A DNA stretch of 64,000 nt from Phoronis australis (lineage: Eukaryota; Phoronida; Phoronidae), in NCBI GenBank assembly GCA_002633005.1, contig NMRA01000419.1:335455-399454 (forward strand), given 5' to 3'. Shown piece after piece: positions 44,801-59,800 of this stretch (position 1 is the first letter of the stretch; each line of letters starts with the position of its first letter). The notes under the pieces were generated by a model. That model saw nothing but the letters and a program-made list of their open reading frames with translations, had not been told where the DNA came from and did not search any database. The position numbers were made by a program, and so were the translations under genes.

Positions 44801-47800
44801 TGTTTGAACAAGTTTAACAAAATTCAATAATATTATCTCGCAATGCATTCGGTTTTGATGTTCAAAAACACCCTTCTCCACACAAAAAATCATCTGGATA
44901 AATCCAGTTGTGAATTCATTGATATCTCAATAAAACAGCCTAACTGCTGTTTGACATCTAAAACACTAATCCACGAAGGCTGCCAGCAGTCTCTGGGTTG
45001 TTTTGTCGGATTGACGACGAACTGTAGATTTTGTGATTAGGTGCTTCCGACGGTCGTCAGAGACCCAACAAAACAGCCTAACTGCTGACATATAAAACAT
45101 TTTACACTAACTCCCAAAGGCTGCCTGCAGTCTCACCCAACAATAAACCTTCAGTTTTGCCAGGCCATATATCATATCTAATCCACGTAATGAACACGAT
45201 ACCAACAAATTGCAACATTAAGAACCAAAAAGTTTTAGATATAAAAAATCCACAAGATGGCACTGGGGCATCAATAATACCAAAAACATTTTAAACAAGT
45301 CTACATAATACGTACGCTGTAGAGGAGAAGGTTTGCGATAATCCTGGGTTCTTGGAAGGACTGTGAGGTCTTTGTGCCACTGCAGGTGTTCCAGCTACTC
45401 GTGCACTTGTGGCAGGGGTAGCTGAGTATGAGGCTTTGGGGGTGTCCCAAGACGGAGTGGCACTACTCTTGGGTGTATGCTGAGACGGGGTGAGCTTAGA
45501 GGCAGGTGTCGTCCTAGGCGGGCTCTGGGTGCGTGGCAGGACTGAGGGTGCAGCTGATCGTCCTCCTACACCTTAGATAATGCAAACATGCTGGTTAGAC
45601 ACACAAGAGATGTACAGCATGAAAAAGACAGGTTGTTAGGCATCAAAATGTTGGTAATAACAAATCAAACAGTAAAGATTGCAATACGGCAGCATAACTT
45701 GGCCATTTTCAGTACAGATCAATTAAGAAAAGTTGACGGAGAGGAACTACACGTACATGTGTTGCACAGAAATAGAAAGAGAACATTAGACGCCTTCCCG
45801 TTATTATCCTGTTTGAAATTAATGCAACTGTAACACCTCATTAATCATCTGGTTTGCAACAAAACGGAATTCATGAATATTTTAAGTTAAATAAATGCAA
45901 ATATAATGCAATTTTGCTTCAATTCTTTATTTATTACCAACAAAAATATTGAAGTTGCAGCATAACATTACATCCCTATTTAAAAACTTGTCACACTTTA
46001 TGTCAGCAGTAAATACCTGGATTCTTACCACCTCTCAGTCGTTCCCGAGCCATTTCATCCACTTGGTTTATGTACAGCTGTCTCATGTCATAGAAGTCAG
46101 TGTGTTTCTAAAAGACATAATGTTAATCACATGAAAACAAATGAAATAGCACTGTTTCTAAAATTTCCAACTTGTTTTTTAATGTTCATTACAAAAAGTA
46201 CGTACAATAATTGGAGTTGAACCAAGAAAGCACTGTAAAGGATTATATTACATAGTATACTTGCCATGATAACATACAGAAAGCAACAAATCTAAAACAA
46301 AATCTATCAACATTACTAAATGAAAACTGTTCATGTAACTACATGTAATGGGAAATGATTTCTACATTACTTTTATGGTATTTAAAATAAATTCTGTTTC
46401 TTGAACACCAAAATTCTTCAATAAAAGCCACTCCAGAACTTACAGACTAATTGAGTAATTGCCACAGTGCAGTTGATTGTTGAGCCTAGTACCAATACCA
46501 TGTTACACAAAATATTGGTAAAAACAACTCTGTCAGTAAATATCCATGTTTTTCTACAACCACATAACTTTGTATAAATCACAAACAAGGAGGTGAAGTC
46601 AAATTGAATTCTACAAAATGAAGCCCTTGCCAAACTTCAACACAACCAAGGAATTTTATGGCAAATTGATAGAATTAGTAGCCACAGTTGCACAGTTACT
46701 TTCCTAGCACTGGAAAGATGTTTTCAGTGCAGACAGCAACAACATTTGATGAGCTTTCACTGATCACATACTAAACATGGAGCCATACAAGGTACAAGAT
46801 AACACACATCCACCAACCTTAGCTTTCTGCTGCCTCTCCGTCTTCAACAATGACATCTTGTTCTGATACACAGGTACAGATATACCCGTTGCCGCCGGTG
46901 ATATTCCCCGTTTCTCTAGCGCCTCGTCCAGCACGGCGGACAGTTCCTCCTTCATGGCTTCCAGGAAGCGAGGATCCTTCTTCAACACCTGCATCACTCG
47001 CTCGTTCTTCGAGGTAAGACTCAGCTCCATGGTACCTGTGCCTGACCCCACCGAGGTGGTGGTACCCGTCAGCAACTCTGCAGTATTCTTAGTGTCGCGC
47101 CCTGTTGTACCCAGGCTGGATACACTGACCTCTGTAATGGTTACACAAGTGTGAGAATGATCTTAGCGCCCGTGGTATACATTTCAAACTAAGGCAGATA
47201 CCAGGTGCTTACAAGTGTTTGCTGGCTATTCCATCATTGACACCTGTGTGTATTAATATTGTAATTGTTTGCAAACAATATCTCACGTAGCAGTCAGACT
47301 AAGAGTTGATTGCTTCTCAAACTAAACCACAAAATCAGTTGTTCATAAGCACATTTCACAAAACATGCTTATTAGTATCAAGGTGAGCCTGAAGGGGGAC
47401 CAAAACACCTTTTGAAACTGACCAATCATAGTGTTGTGAACAACTTTACCCAATTTTGGATTAAAACTCCAGCTTAGCAGACAGCCTGACACAAACCATC
47501 ATAATCAACATCAGTCTGTTGACCAATATAATTACATGAATTTTTTGACACATCCATCTATTAAAACAAAACTGCTATTGTTCAATCTTTGGACATGTTT
47601 GTAAAAGTATCTAAGAGAAAACAAGAGCAACACAGAGTGATGAAATGCGCCCCCAATTGCACCATATACGGTATCCTTCTAGGGTTGTTTATTGGTACCA
47701 GAAAGTGTCCAGTAGAGGGCATATATGTAGTATGCTGTACTTTGCAAAATGGAAATGCATGGTCATCGTCTCCTCAATAGGCTAGGGGCAAAATGTGAGT

Positions 47801-50800
47801 GATCTTCATAATACAAGCACATCCTATAGATCAGTTGCTTAAAGCACCACAGAAACATAGAATTAAAAACAAATTTACCAACATACGAGATTAGCACAGC
47901 ATTAGAATGCCAGAAACAAATTTCTACTTGGAACTTTTCCTTCATAGTCACGAAGTAACACAAAGTATACACCTGAAGACCTAAGAAAATACAGAGGTCA
48001 ATGTAAAATACTAAAATTGCCACTAGAGGCATACCGGTAGTCAGAATCATCCCAAAGTCGTCATCATCCGTTGTCAACATCACATAAATACACTTCCTAA
48101 ATTTAGTAAAGATCCTGCAAACGGTTTGGGAGATACAGCCATGGGNNNNNNNNNNNNNNNNNNNNNNNNNNNNNNNNNNNNNNNNNNNNNNNNNNNNNNN
48201 NNNNNNNNNNNNNNNNNNNNNNNNNNNNNNNNNNNNNNNNNNNNNNNNNNNNNNNNNNNNNNNNNNNNNNNNNNNNNNNNNNNNNNNNNNNATACACCTG
48301 AAGACCTATGAAAATACAGAGGTCAATGTAAAATACTAAAATTGCCACTAGAGGCATACCGGTAGTCAGCATCATCCTAAAGTCGTCATCGTCCGTTGTC
48401 AACATCACATAAATACACTTGCTAAATTTAGTAAAGATCCTGCAAACGGTTTGGGAGATACAGCCATGGGCGCAAAAAAAAACTGCCACTAGGAGGCGCC
48501 ACAGTAATCAAAGTCATAGGAAATTCAGCATCAACCGTCCTCTTCATAGTAAGAACATACATGCCAATTTTCTCAATCACCTTTTGAGCGGTTTGGTTGA
48601 TAGAGGGGTGGACGCAAAAATACAGACTCGAAAACAGTAAAAATGGCCACTAGGTGGTGCAAACTATGTCGAATCCATCTGAAAACGAGAGGATAGCGTC
48701 ATCTCACTAATAGGTGCCTACATACCAAACTTCATGAAAATCCGTTCAGGACTTTTGAAAATACAAAGGTAAGCGTAAAAAACTAAAATTGCCACTAGGG
48801 GGCACACCGGTAGTCGGATCCGTCCAAAAGTCGTCATCTTCCGTTGTTAACATCATATAAATATAATTACACAATTTCGTAAAGATCCTGCGAACGGTTT
48901 TAGGAGATACAGCCATAGGCACAAAAAAAACAAAACTGCCACTAGGAGGCGCCACAGTAGTGGAAATCGTCGGAAAATCATCGTCAACCGTCCTCTACAT
49001 AGTAAGCATATACATGCCAATTTTCACAATCATCCTTTGAGTGGTTTGGTTGACAGAGGGTTGGACGCACAAAAACAGACTCGAAAACACTAAAAATGGC
49101 CACTAGGTGGCAAACTATGTCGAATCCATCTGAAAACGGGAGGATAGCGTCATCTCACTAATAGTTGCCTACATACCAAATTTCATGAAAATCCGTTCAG
49201 GACTTTTGAAGATACAAAGGTAAGTGTAAAAAACTAAAATTGCCCCTAGGGGGCACACCGGTAGTCGGATCTGTCCGAACGTTCGCACATGTCGTCCCAT
49301 TCATGAATGGAACATATGTGCCAAGGGTTTTGGAGATAAAGCAGCGGACGCCGGATGGATGCCGCCCGGACGATGACGGCATAATGCGTCCACATATTAA
49401 TATGTGGGCGCATAAAAAAATGCAAGGCAAATGAAATATGAACTCCAAGTAAAACTTCCAAGCACATGACGTCTTCCACTTCTCTCACCAGACGACACTT
49501 CATCATCTTCCTCCTCCTCCTCGTCATCTTTGCCACCACCACCAGATGGAGCTTTCATGTCCTTGGGTGTCTCAACAGGGCTTGAATTCTTCACAGCAGT
49601 CACCTCTTCCCTGGGCACAACAGGTGGTGGTCGATCACTCGTCACTTTCTTCATGGGTGATGGAGACCTCTCCCTCTGGTCAGGTGTAGGGGAGGCAGGA
49701 GGCTTACGTGGAACAACTGCAGGCTAACAGATTAGAGATTAAAATGAAAACATAGTCCACAGTTCGAAACCCAATCAGGGCAGAGATATTTTTAGATTTA
49801 ATTATAGGTCACATGATATGACCAACATATGGTGGGTATGAAGACTAAGAGTTCTTAGTTGCATCGTATCTGCGAGCTGAATTGTAGGAACACAATTACA
49901 ACAAATAATTATTCATCTATTGTTTGCTGTTTATTTTGAATTTCACTGTCTTCACACAAACTTATTAACAGTTTACAAGTGAAAACTTGGCTCTTGCTAC
50001 AATTATCTACGTTTTATGCCTAAGACGGAAGAATGCTTATTTTTCAGTTACTTCCATTCCCACATACCGTATTGAGATCTTCTCTTTTGTGGAAGTAGAT
50101 TATTGACCTAGTTTGGACTGAATTGGACAAGTGAAGAAAAATTTGCCACACCCAGCTCAGCTTTTTATTCTTTTTTCTGTTAACAACATCACTATGCAAC
50201 AGAACAACTATTGCCTTATAACAAGAAAACTCAAATAAATAAGCATCCATTTTGAAGCCATCACCTTAGTACACACAGACTATAAACAAAGACCAGAAAA
50301 AATTCAAAAAGCATTGTTGTCGAGAGAGTGTGCTCCATTAGAAGCGACTATTCATTGAGGCTAATAATAATAATAATAAACAATCACTCTTAGTCTAGCA
50401 TGGATCCCACTAAAATTGTGTTTTCATTTTTCTCACGTTTTCCAAAAGCTCTCCAGAATATAATCTTTGTTTTCCATGAGTCACATTTCATACCCACAAA
50501 AAACAAAAGCTTGAGCTACTGCTTGCTGCCAAATAAAGGTGAACCATGAACTCACAAAAAAAATATTACTTAGCTTAGGGCTGTTCCAGCAAAATCTGTA
50601 TGGGAGGGGGGGAAGGCACTTTTATTTCGTACCCACTCCCCATATTTTTCATTNTGTCGAGAGAGTGTGCTCCATTAGAAGCGACTATTCATTGAGGCTA
50701 ATAATAATAATAATAAACAATCACTCTTAGCCTAGCATGGATACCACTAAAATTGTGTTTTCATTTTTCTCACGTTTTCCAAAAGCTCTCCAGAATATAA

Positions 50801-53800
50801 TCTTTGTTTTCCATGAGTCACATTTCATACCCACAAAAAATAAAAGCTTGAGCTACTGCTTGCTGCCAAATAAAGGTGAACCATGAACTCACAAAAAAAA
50901 TATTACTTAGCTTACAAAATTTCATGTCTTCGTTTTTAATTTTCATTAAATATATTCAGGAAACATTATCATTTCTCAGATTTTCTCTATGAGAGGAACC
51001 ATGATCATGTTAGCACTGCTCCCAACACACGCCTTGCCAATCTGCACAAAGTCTGACACGCACAAGCCCTGTCCCCCACACAAGTCTCACCCTTCTACAC
51101 AACCCCACCCCACAAGCCTTGCCTACTTACAGGTCTAGTGGCCATCTCCTTCATTAACTGCTCCTTCTCCTGCAAGTTTTTCTCCAGCTGTTCCCGTTTC
51201 TGCCTCTCTCTCGTTGCCTGCCGCTGGATGTCATCCAACTGTCTACGGATTTCCTCCGACTCGGTCTTTCCCAGGACGCGACCGCTGTCTCCTTGACTGG
51301 AAACGCCCGACTGCAGCGCCTCTGTGAGCTAGACAGAAGACAGTTGGATTAGCACATGATCTCGTAGGTGTGTAAGAAATATTTGTGAAACCATAAACAA
51401 CATGGTATTTTTGAAGTGGGATTATATGAAGTACAACAAGAATGTTACTTTGTGGGCAGGAAAAGGCAGATGAACACTGAATTACATCTATTTACTGAAG
51501 ATATAAATTACTGTGTTTTACTGAAAATACCAAAAAGCTTAGAATTGTTTCATGACAAGTCCATAACACAAACTTTAAATATGTCCAGTATTGCCACCAT
51601 AGACATCACATAAATATGTCCAGTATTGCCACCATGGACATCACATAAATATGTCCAGTATTGCCACCATAAACATTACATAAATATGTTCAGTATTGCT
51701 GCTCAAAATGTTACATCACGAGTGTGCATGTACATCACGAGTTCACAACTAGCACGACTATTATCCTGTGACACATATTTTTTAATGAGGAGCCTTCCTT
51801 CATTTTCACTAAACAAAAATTCAAGTCTTGAAACAGGTGAGCAAGCTTTTCTTGTCTTCCATTCTAGTGTGAGAATAGGAGGATATTACCAAGGATTGTG
51901 TTGCATCAAGATTAGAACCTTGTAAACAGGTCTGGAAATTTAGCCAAATATCTAAATGACTAAGAATTTAACTCTGGCAGTAAAAGTGTATATTTTTCTG
52001 AGAAAGGATTGAATACTAGTCAGACATTAACTGGTGCATGTGACCACGTACTTTAAAGTAAAGTTAATGAGATACCCTGTTCAGAAATTGACTTAATTTG
52101 AATGACTTGTATACGTACTCTTAAACCATTCCAAACCTTAGGGTATAGAGTAGTTACCTATCGGCAACCTGTTTGTGCTTGCAGACCTAGCTTTAGAGCC
52201 CATCCTTGGCCCTTCTTCAGAGTACTGGCGGGAATCTTCATCTCACATGGTGACTAGTGGGAGGTCTTTGGTGGTGGTCTAACCCCACCTGGTGGCTGTT
52301 ACTTGTGAGGAGACCATGGTAAATAGCTGGTAATTCAAAGCCACTGTTTCAGTTAAATTGTGGTTTATTGCTCTTGATTTCGACAGCTTCTCTTATTTTA
52401 CTACTCCACTATTTATTTTCTCTAGATAGTATTTTGACTGTAGGTTTGCAAATGTTGTGTCGTGTTCTTGTACGGCTGTAGAGTTGCCAGATGATATGTT
52501 GAAGTGTTCTTGTAGTCTGGTACCAAGATTCCTTGGCAGGACAATCGGGCGTTCACTCAAGACATGTATATCACCTTGTATTTCTTGTTGTCGTCTGACT
52601 TGTCTTTCGGTTGGACCAAGGCACTTCATAGGGTGTTGAATGGTATGTGGTAGGTACCGCTATGTAGACGATACCTCCGTCAAGATCCAGGAGTGCTACG
52701 TTAGTGAATTTCTAGATCACATAAACTCTGTGAACCCTCCCACATGCAAACATATCAAAGAAGATAGCAGTACAAAGGTTACTATCTACTGGAAACCAAC
52801 CCACATGGATCTGTACCTGAATTTCAGCTCAAACTAACATCTCCAGCATAAACGATCACTCATGCGTACACTTTTAAACAGAGCTGGACAATTGTTTAAC
52901 AGAGGAAAATGTCAAACATCTGGAACAGACTAGAATGCGTTATGTGATAATAACTACTCCAACTGGATGTTCAATCCCAGACCCAATGTGTCTAAGAAGG
53001 CTGACCCTTTTAGAGTCAACGTAGCCCTTCGATACATTCATGGTCTCTCAAGAAAACTGTCTAACATCTCGAGAGAACACCATTCAACACCCTATGAAGT
53101 GCCTAGGTCCACCCGATTGTCCTGTAAAATGTTAGTGAGACAGCTGGGAATCTGGGTACCATACTAAAAGAACACTTCATCATGTCATATGGAAACCCTA
53201 CATCCGTAGAACACCGTATGGACACATAGCACCATATTTGGAGATCTACAGTAATTTTACTATCTAGAAAATAAATATTAGAATTGTAAAATCAGAGAAG
53301 CAGTCGAAATCATGAGTAATAAATCAAAATTGAACAGGGACAGTGGATATCAATTACCAGCTATTTACCAGTGCCTACTCGAAAATTACGGCCACCAGGT
53401 GGGGTTGGACAACCACCAAGGACCACCTATAGAAGACCATGTGACACAAACATTCCCAGGAGTACCCCAACAAAGTGCCCAGGACAGGTTTGAAAGCTAG
53501 GTCTGCAAATACAAATAGCTGGCCGTTAGGTAAGTAAGATACCCCTATACTATGTAACTGCATCAGTTATGAACATTCATTCCGCCATGTCAAACCATAT
53601 TTAGCTCAGTATGAAGTTTCAAATGTTTTGGGAATCTATGCGTAACTTTATTTTTAAAAGAAAATAGCACATGGAAATGTCAACTGAAGTGACACCATAA
53701 TGCTATTCAACAAAGAACCAAATGTAAAAACCTTTTCAATTTCTTCCTTGTGTTGTTCATCTCTGGCTTTCATTTTCTGCTTCAGTTTTCTGGTCTCCTC

Positions 53801-56800
53801 AGCAAATTTAGATTCAACATCTTTCAACTGTACAATAAATATTAACAGGTAGGGTGAAAAAACAGTCACAGGACACTGGGACCAGTCAACAACAATAAAA
53901 ACGTCAACAGAAATGTCACATAGCACAATTGCGTTTGATGCATTCGAAAATCACAGGTCAACATGACATGTAGAAAACATCAGGTCAATGTGGCATGTAC
54001 AAAACACTGAACAGTGCACAATCAGTTACTTAAAGGGCTCATGCAGCAGTGCCACCTTTTGAAAACAATCGTTTTGATTGATCCGTTGGGGTGAGACAGC
54101 GTGTCTAGTGACACAAAGTAAAAGCATGAAACATCAAGTTAACCCACTACTACAACGAAGAATTTGCGATTTCAGCTTGACCTCGGTAACACTGCATGGT
54201 CAACATCTATTCTGAAACTATTCACAGGGAGAGAAAACAACTCAGTTCATGTAAGGTAAAACCACCATCTTACTTTACTAGACAACTGTTCGTTAATGAC
54301 TGACATCTCAGCTCTTTGTTTCTCCAGTTCTTCTCTATCTAGGTCAAGGTCGTCCTGGAGGTTACCCAAGTGCGATGTCTTCCCAACCCGGCGCTGCAGG
54401 TCATGTATAGTGCGGTCCGAGGCGGCCATCTTCTCGTTGAGTTCCCGTATCTCCGTCATCAGCATGTTCTCACGAGCATCACCCTCCTGTCGCTGCTGGT
54501 CTAGCTGTTCTTGCTTCCATTGCTCCAAATCAAGACGCTGCTGTTCTTGCCGCTGGAGAAACTCATCCTGCTCCTGAGAACAAAATAAAGAAACCAGCAT
54601 CAATGCGATGAGGGCATGATGGATATTGTTAGAACCTGAGACTGTGTTTGAAAGGATTCATTTAACGTAGCTCGTTTTTACTTTGGATTTCAGCCTGTTC
54701 CTCTAGCCTCTTTCTGAAGCATAACTGGGTCAAAATCAAGCACATATTCCTATATTACTAATGAATGCAATTTGGAATGAACTGATAAAATTTCAGGGAA
54801 AGTGCGACCAGTACAATGTGAATATATTTACTTAAAAAGTAATAAGAGCAACGCGGAGCAATGAAATGCGCCTACGACTGTACCGAAACGGTGTGCATCT
54901 ACTTTTGTTTATTTGTTTGACAAAAATGGCCACTAAATGGCGCAAAAACGTCCAATCCACCTGAAAACAGGAACATGCCATTGCTTTTTAATACAAAGAT
55001 AGTTACCAAATTTCATAAAACTCTATCAAGAAACTTCATAAGAACAAAGGAAAACAGAAAAATGAAATTGCCACTAAGGGCCACAGCGTTCATTAGATCC
55101 ACCTGAAATACGTCGTTGTCTGTTGTTAGCTTCATATAAATACAATCACTAAATTTCATAAATATCCTGCAGTGGGTTTAGGAGATGCAGCTATGGACAT
55201 AAAACAAAACTAACATTAGGAGGCGCCACAGTAGTCGAAGTTGTCATTGTCAACCGTCCTCTTCACACTGAGAACATATACGCCAATTTTCAAAATCATC
55301 CTTAGAATGGTTTGGTTGATAGAGGGGTAGGCGACAAAAAACAAGACTCAAAAACAGTAAATAAGGCCATTAGGTGGCGCAAATTACATCAAATCCATCC
55401 GAAAACGGGAGGATAGCATCACCTCACTAATAGATGCCTATATACCAAAATTTTATGAAAATACGTCGAGGACCTTTAAAGATACAAAAGTAAAAGTAAC
55501 AAACTAAAATTGCCAATAGGGCGCAAACCGGTGGTCGGACCCATCCAAAAGTTTGCTCGTGCCATCCCATCCATGAAAGGAACATAAGTGCAAAATTTCA
55601 TGAACATATGTCAAAGGGTTTTGGAGATAGAGCAGCAGACGCCGGACGGACGCCAAACAGAGACGACGTCATAATGCGTCCACATAAAAACATGTGGGCG
55701 CATAAAAAGGGATAAGACATCCTGGTTTATGAGCATACACAGGTACAATAATTCCTTTACCCTTAACTTTTACAAATGCATTTTACAATGCTCCCTATTT
55801 TAAACTATCATTCTTAGAAAGTCAAAGAAGCTTATAACCAGAGCAAAGCAAAATGTTGAAATGTGCCCGTGTGTTGCTTCTAGCAATGTTCATTTAGTAT
55901 CAAGTACTAGATTATAAATTGTCCACTATATCATGTGCTAGATTACAAACTGTCCACTATAATATCAAAACTGAAAATCAGTTGGTGCTAGTGCATCTCA
56001 GTCACACACCTCTTGTTCAAGCTTCACCAAAAAATAAAGCCATTTTGACAATAGTATTTGGGCAAGCAACATCCAGTCAAAAACTAAGATAGCCAGCAAA
56101 ATGTGCCACGGTAGTCCAATCTGTCCGATAATGCAGTGATGCCAGCGCATTTTAGCCATAAAACCTTGAGTGGAGATTCAACAAAATCTGGCAATCTGTT
56201 TTGACATTAAACAATAGTCAAGTAGAATCTAATCAAAAATTAAAATGACAAGCAAGGGGTTCTAATGCAATTAAATATGTGCAAAATCAATTCATTGGAA
56301 AAATTCCTCTATCAGAAGGCAAAGGCATGTTTCCCATAAAATGAACAAGGGTCCTGTTTAATTTAAATTTCTGAGAAATTTTCTATGCACAAGATGACGT
56401 TCTAACTCTCAGCACAACAAGAAAAACATACTTTAACATTCTTTTCCCTCCAAGCAGATCGCTCGGTCTCCAACTGAGACTCAGTGAAGCGTAGCCTCTC
56501 TTTGATTTCTCTCAGCTCTCTTTCCAACACAGGGCTGACTTGTGCCTCTTTATCAATATGCCTTGACTGTACAGGAGGCTGAGGGACAGACGGCTGTGGG
56601 CTGGACTGATAGAGGGCAGCATGGTCAGCATGACGTCTCACCAGGTGGCTCTGTAGGAAGCTGTGGTTGATGAAGGACTTGGGACAATAGGGGCACTGAA
56701 AGCAGAAACATGATGTATAAGCCTACTTACAGTTTACTTAGTACAATTAAAGTGGAACTTGCACTTTAATTCCTTATCTCTGTGATTGCTTGGTCAAATC

Positions 56801-59800
56801 AGTTAGAAACACAACATGTAGCGATGATGTGAATATGAAGTACATTCAAAAGTAGGTTAAAAATTGCCAAATGTTTTTAAGAACAACTTTAAAGTGCCAA
56901 AAATGATCCACTGTAAATCACTCAACCCGTGTCCAGTAAGTCCAGTGGTGTTGGGGAATAACACTGCATGATGAGTGCTACGTGAGTCCCCACGGTACGT
57001 CATTAGTGCAAAGATCACATATTTGCAGAATTTCTTGTTTTCACATTTACAAGTTGTCAATGATTACAACTGCACTTTGAACAGGTATAATAAATATATG
57101 CAATTTTCAAAGAATGGAGTACGGCACAACTTTTTTTTAAGTCAACCATCTCAACGTCAGTTTTGGCAACTTCAGATTTCATTTGGTGTCCTAGGATGTT
57201 CGACAAGTGACATTTGGTACAAGGTCCAACATTGCTCAAAATAATTAAATTTTCCCTGTCCCAAACTGGAGGTGTTTTACCGCAGACACTGCAAGCTAGT
57301 GTGTGTACCTGATGGTAATTGTCTGGACCAACTGAGATGAGCTGTTGTTGTGAGGCCAATAGTTTCTTTCTCTTATGACTCTGCTTCTTAACCTCTGCCA
57401 GCTCTTTACACTTTTTGTCAAGCACCTTCTTAGTCTCTTCATGCTCCTAATACAACACATTACAAAGTATTATCAACATTCACGTTAGTCATGCTGTAAA
57501 TACAGCACAATACACAGTATTATCAAGGTTCAATAACATGACATTGTTAGCGCTTTGTAATTAGGTCAAGTGTTTGGAATATACATCCAGAGAAAACGAA
57601 CTATTTAGCACTGGGAACAATCCACTTATCTCACAGGACTTCTTGCGATAAACATCCAGGGACCCATTAGTACTTGCAACCGTTACACAGCAAGGAATGC
57701 ATAGTAGTTATGTGTAGTACAGTTAGCCCACTTGGCCTAATTAAGCATTTTGGTAACCATGGCAACCATGGCATGCTAAAGTAATCACAATTGGCAAAAC
57801 TGGCTTCAAGGTAAAACTTATAAGTGATTTTCAAAATATTAGGTCAAGAAACAAAACCAGCACAGAGTCAGTTGCTGAACAAACCAGCCTAGGTTTGATT
57901 TGCAAACTACCTGTTGTACTTTCGCAAGTTTCTCTTCCAAGTCACGGATGGATGAGGCCAAAAAATCTTGAGAGTGAAGCAAATATTCTATTGTCAACTG
58001 AGCAAGTTTGAACAGTTTTAAGAAGTTGGAGTCCACAAGCCTTGTATCCTGAAACATAGAAGAGACACACAATTTAATGATGTTGGACAAATCAGACTAA
58101 AATTACTAGGCTAAACTTTGACACTGAGTTACAACTGACAGATCTTAATCAACAGGCCAGTGCCAGTTGCCACAACAAGCGCTCAAAACCACCAACATTA
58201 ATGCAAGGTTGATGACCATAATCCAACAATTTCAGTGCTTGTGGGACCTCTATAGGAAAATGAATCATCCTACAATGTGTTTCAACAGCATGACAAATAC
58301 AATACAAGACAAAAGTATTCCATAAAATGACCCAGAATTGCCCATCACGACAGCTGGGTGGAAGCCAAATTCATCTTCACAGGGGTCTTCCATGGTGATC
58401 GAAGGGAAATCAACAGGAAAGTTTAAAAGTGGTGAAGACATTTTTATTGTTCAAATTTGCCACACCAGTAGTTATCAACAGTAATTTTTGCTATTAACAA
58501 AGAATATGTTGTCATGAGGGGAAAATGGTATTTTGTCTGATTATTATTGTCTTGTAACAAAGAATATGTTGTCATGAGGGGAAAATGGTATTTTGTCTGA
58601 TTACTATTGTCTTGTAACAAAGAATATGTTGTCATGAGGGGAAAATGGTATTTTGTCTGATTATTATTGTCTTGTAACAAAGAATATGTTGTCATGACGG
58701 GAAAATGGTATTTTGTCTGATTATTATTGTCTTGTAACAAAGAATATGTTGTCATGAGGGGAAAATGGTATTTTGTCTGATTATTATTGTCTTGTAACAA
58801 AGAATATGTTGTCATGAGGGGAAAATGGTATTTTGTCTGATTATTATTGTCTTGTAACAAAGAATATGTTGTCATGAGGGGAAAATGGTATTTTGTCTGA
58901 TTATTATTGTCTTGTAACAAAGAATATGTTGTCATGAGGGGAAAATGGTATTTTGTCTGATTATTATTGTCTTGTAACAAAGAATATGTTGTCATGAGGG
59001 GAAAATGGTATTTTGTCTGATTATTATTGTCTTGTAACAAAGAATATGTTGTCATGAGGGGAAAATGGTATTTTGTCTGATTATTATTGTCTTGTACAGT
59101 ACAACACAATTAACATTCATTATTCTGTTATAAATTACAGTAAAACAAGGAGCACTTTTCAGACTTTTCACACAAAACAAATTGTGTTGTGACTGATTGT
59201 ACTACACAGTATAGCACAACAAACAAGTACTACACAGTATAGCTCAACAAGCAAGTATTACACAGTATAGCTCAACAAACAAGTACTACACAGTATAGCT
59301 CAACAAACAAAAGCTAAACAACTACATAACTATTTACTGTAAAAATTCTTCAATTTTGCACAAAAATAAATACAAAATTGCAAATGTTCAATTTCCAATG
59401 GATATAACAATGTTGTGAAAGTCCACAGTTGTTCAAAATATTGTCTCAACGGTAGCCATTGTTCAGAACTTTGAAAATAGTAAAGCTTTACTTTGGTACT
59501 TCGTGTCTTTCGAAGAATAAAAATGTCGCTCGTTTATCAGACAGTGTCCTAAATTGGTGGGATTCTGCTACATAACAGACTGCTTTGTGAATGTTGTGAC
59601 AAACAACTGATCAACTAGTAGGGCGATATTAAAATGGTGGGATTCTGCTACATAACAGACTGCTTTGTGAATGTTGTGACAAACAACTGATCAACTAGTA
59701 GNTTGTGTTGTGACTGATTGTACTACACAGTATAGCACAACAAACAAGTACTACACAGTATAGCTCAACAAGCAAGTACTACACAGTATAGCTCAACAAA

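Noticed and set aside
52640-53170. An intact reverse transcriptase gene
   Set aside because: Only the 3' part of the polymerase is present and it is broken by stops and frame changes, so it is annotated as a remnant.
58444-59109. Open frame of ten 20-residue repeats on the minus strand
   Set aside because: It is a by-product of the 60-bp intronic minisatellite. The flanking DZIP1 exons join in phase without it.
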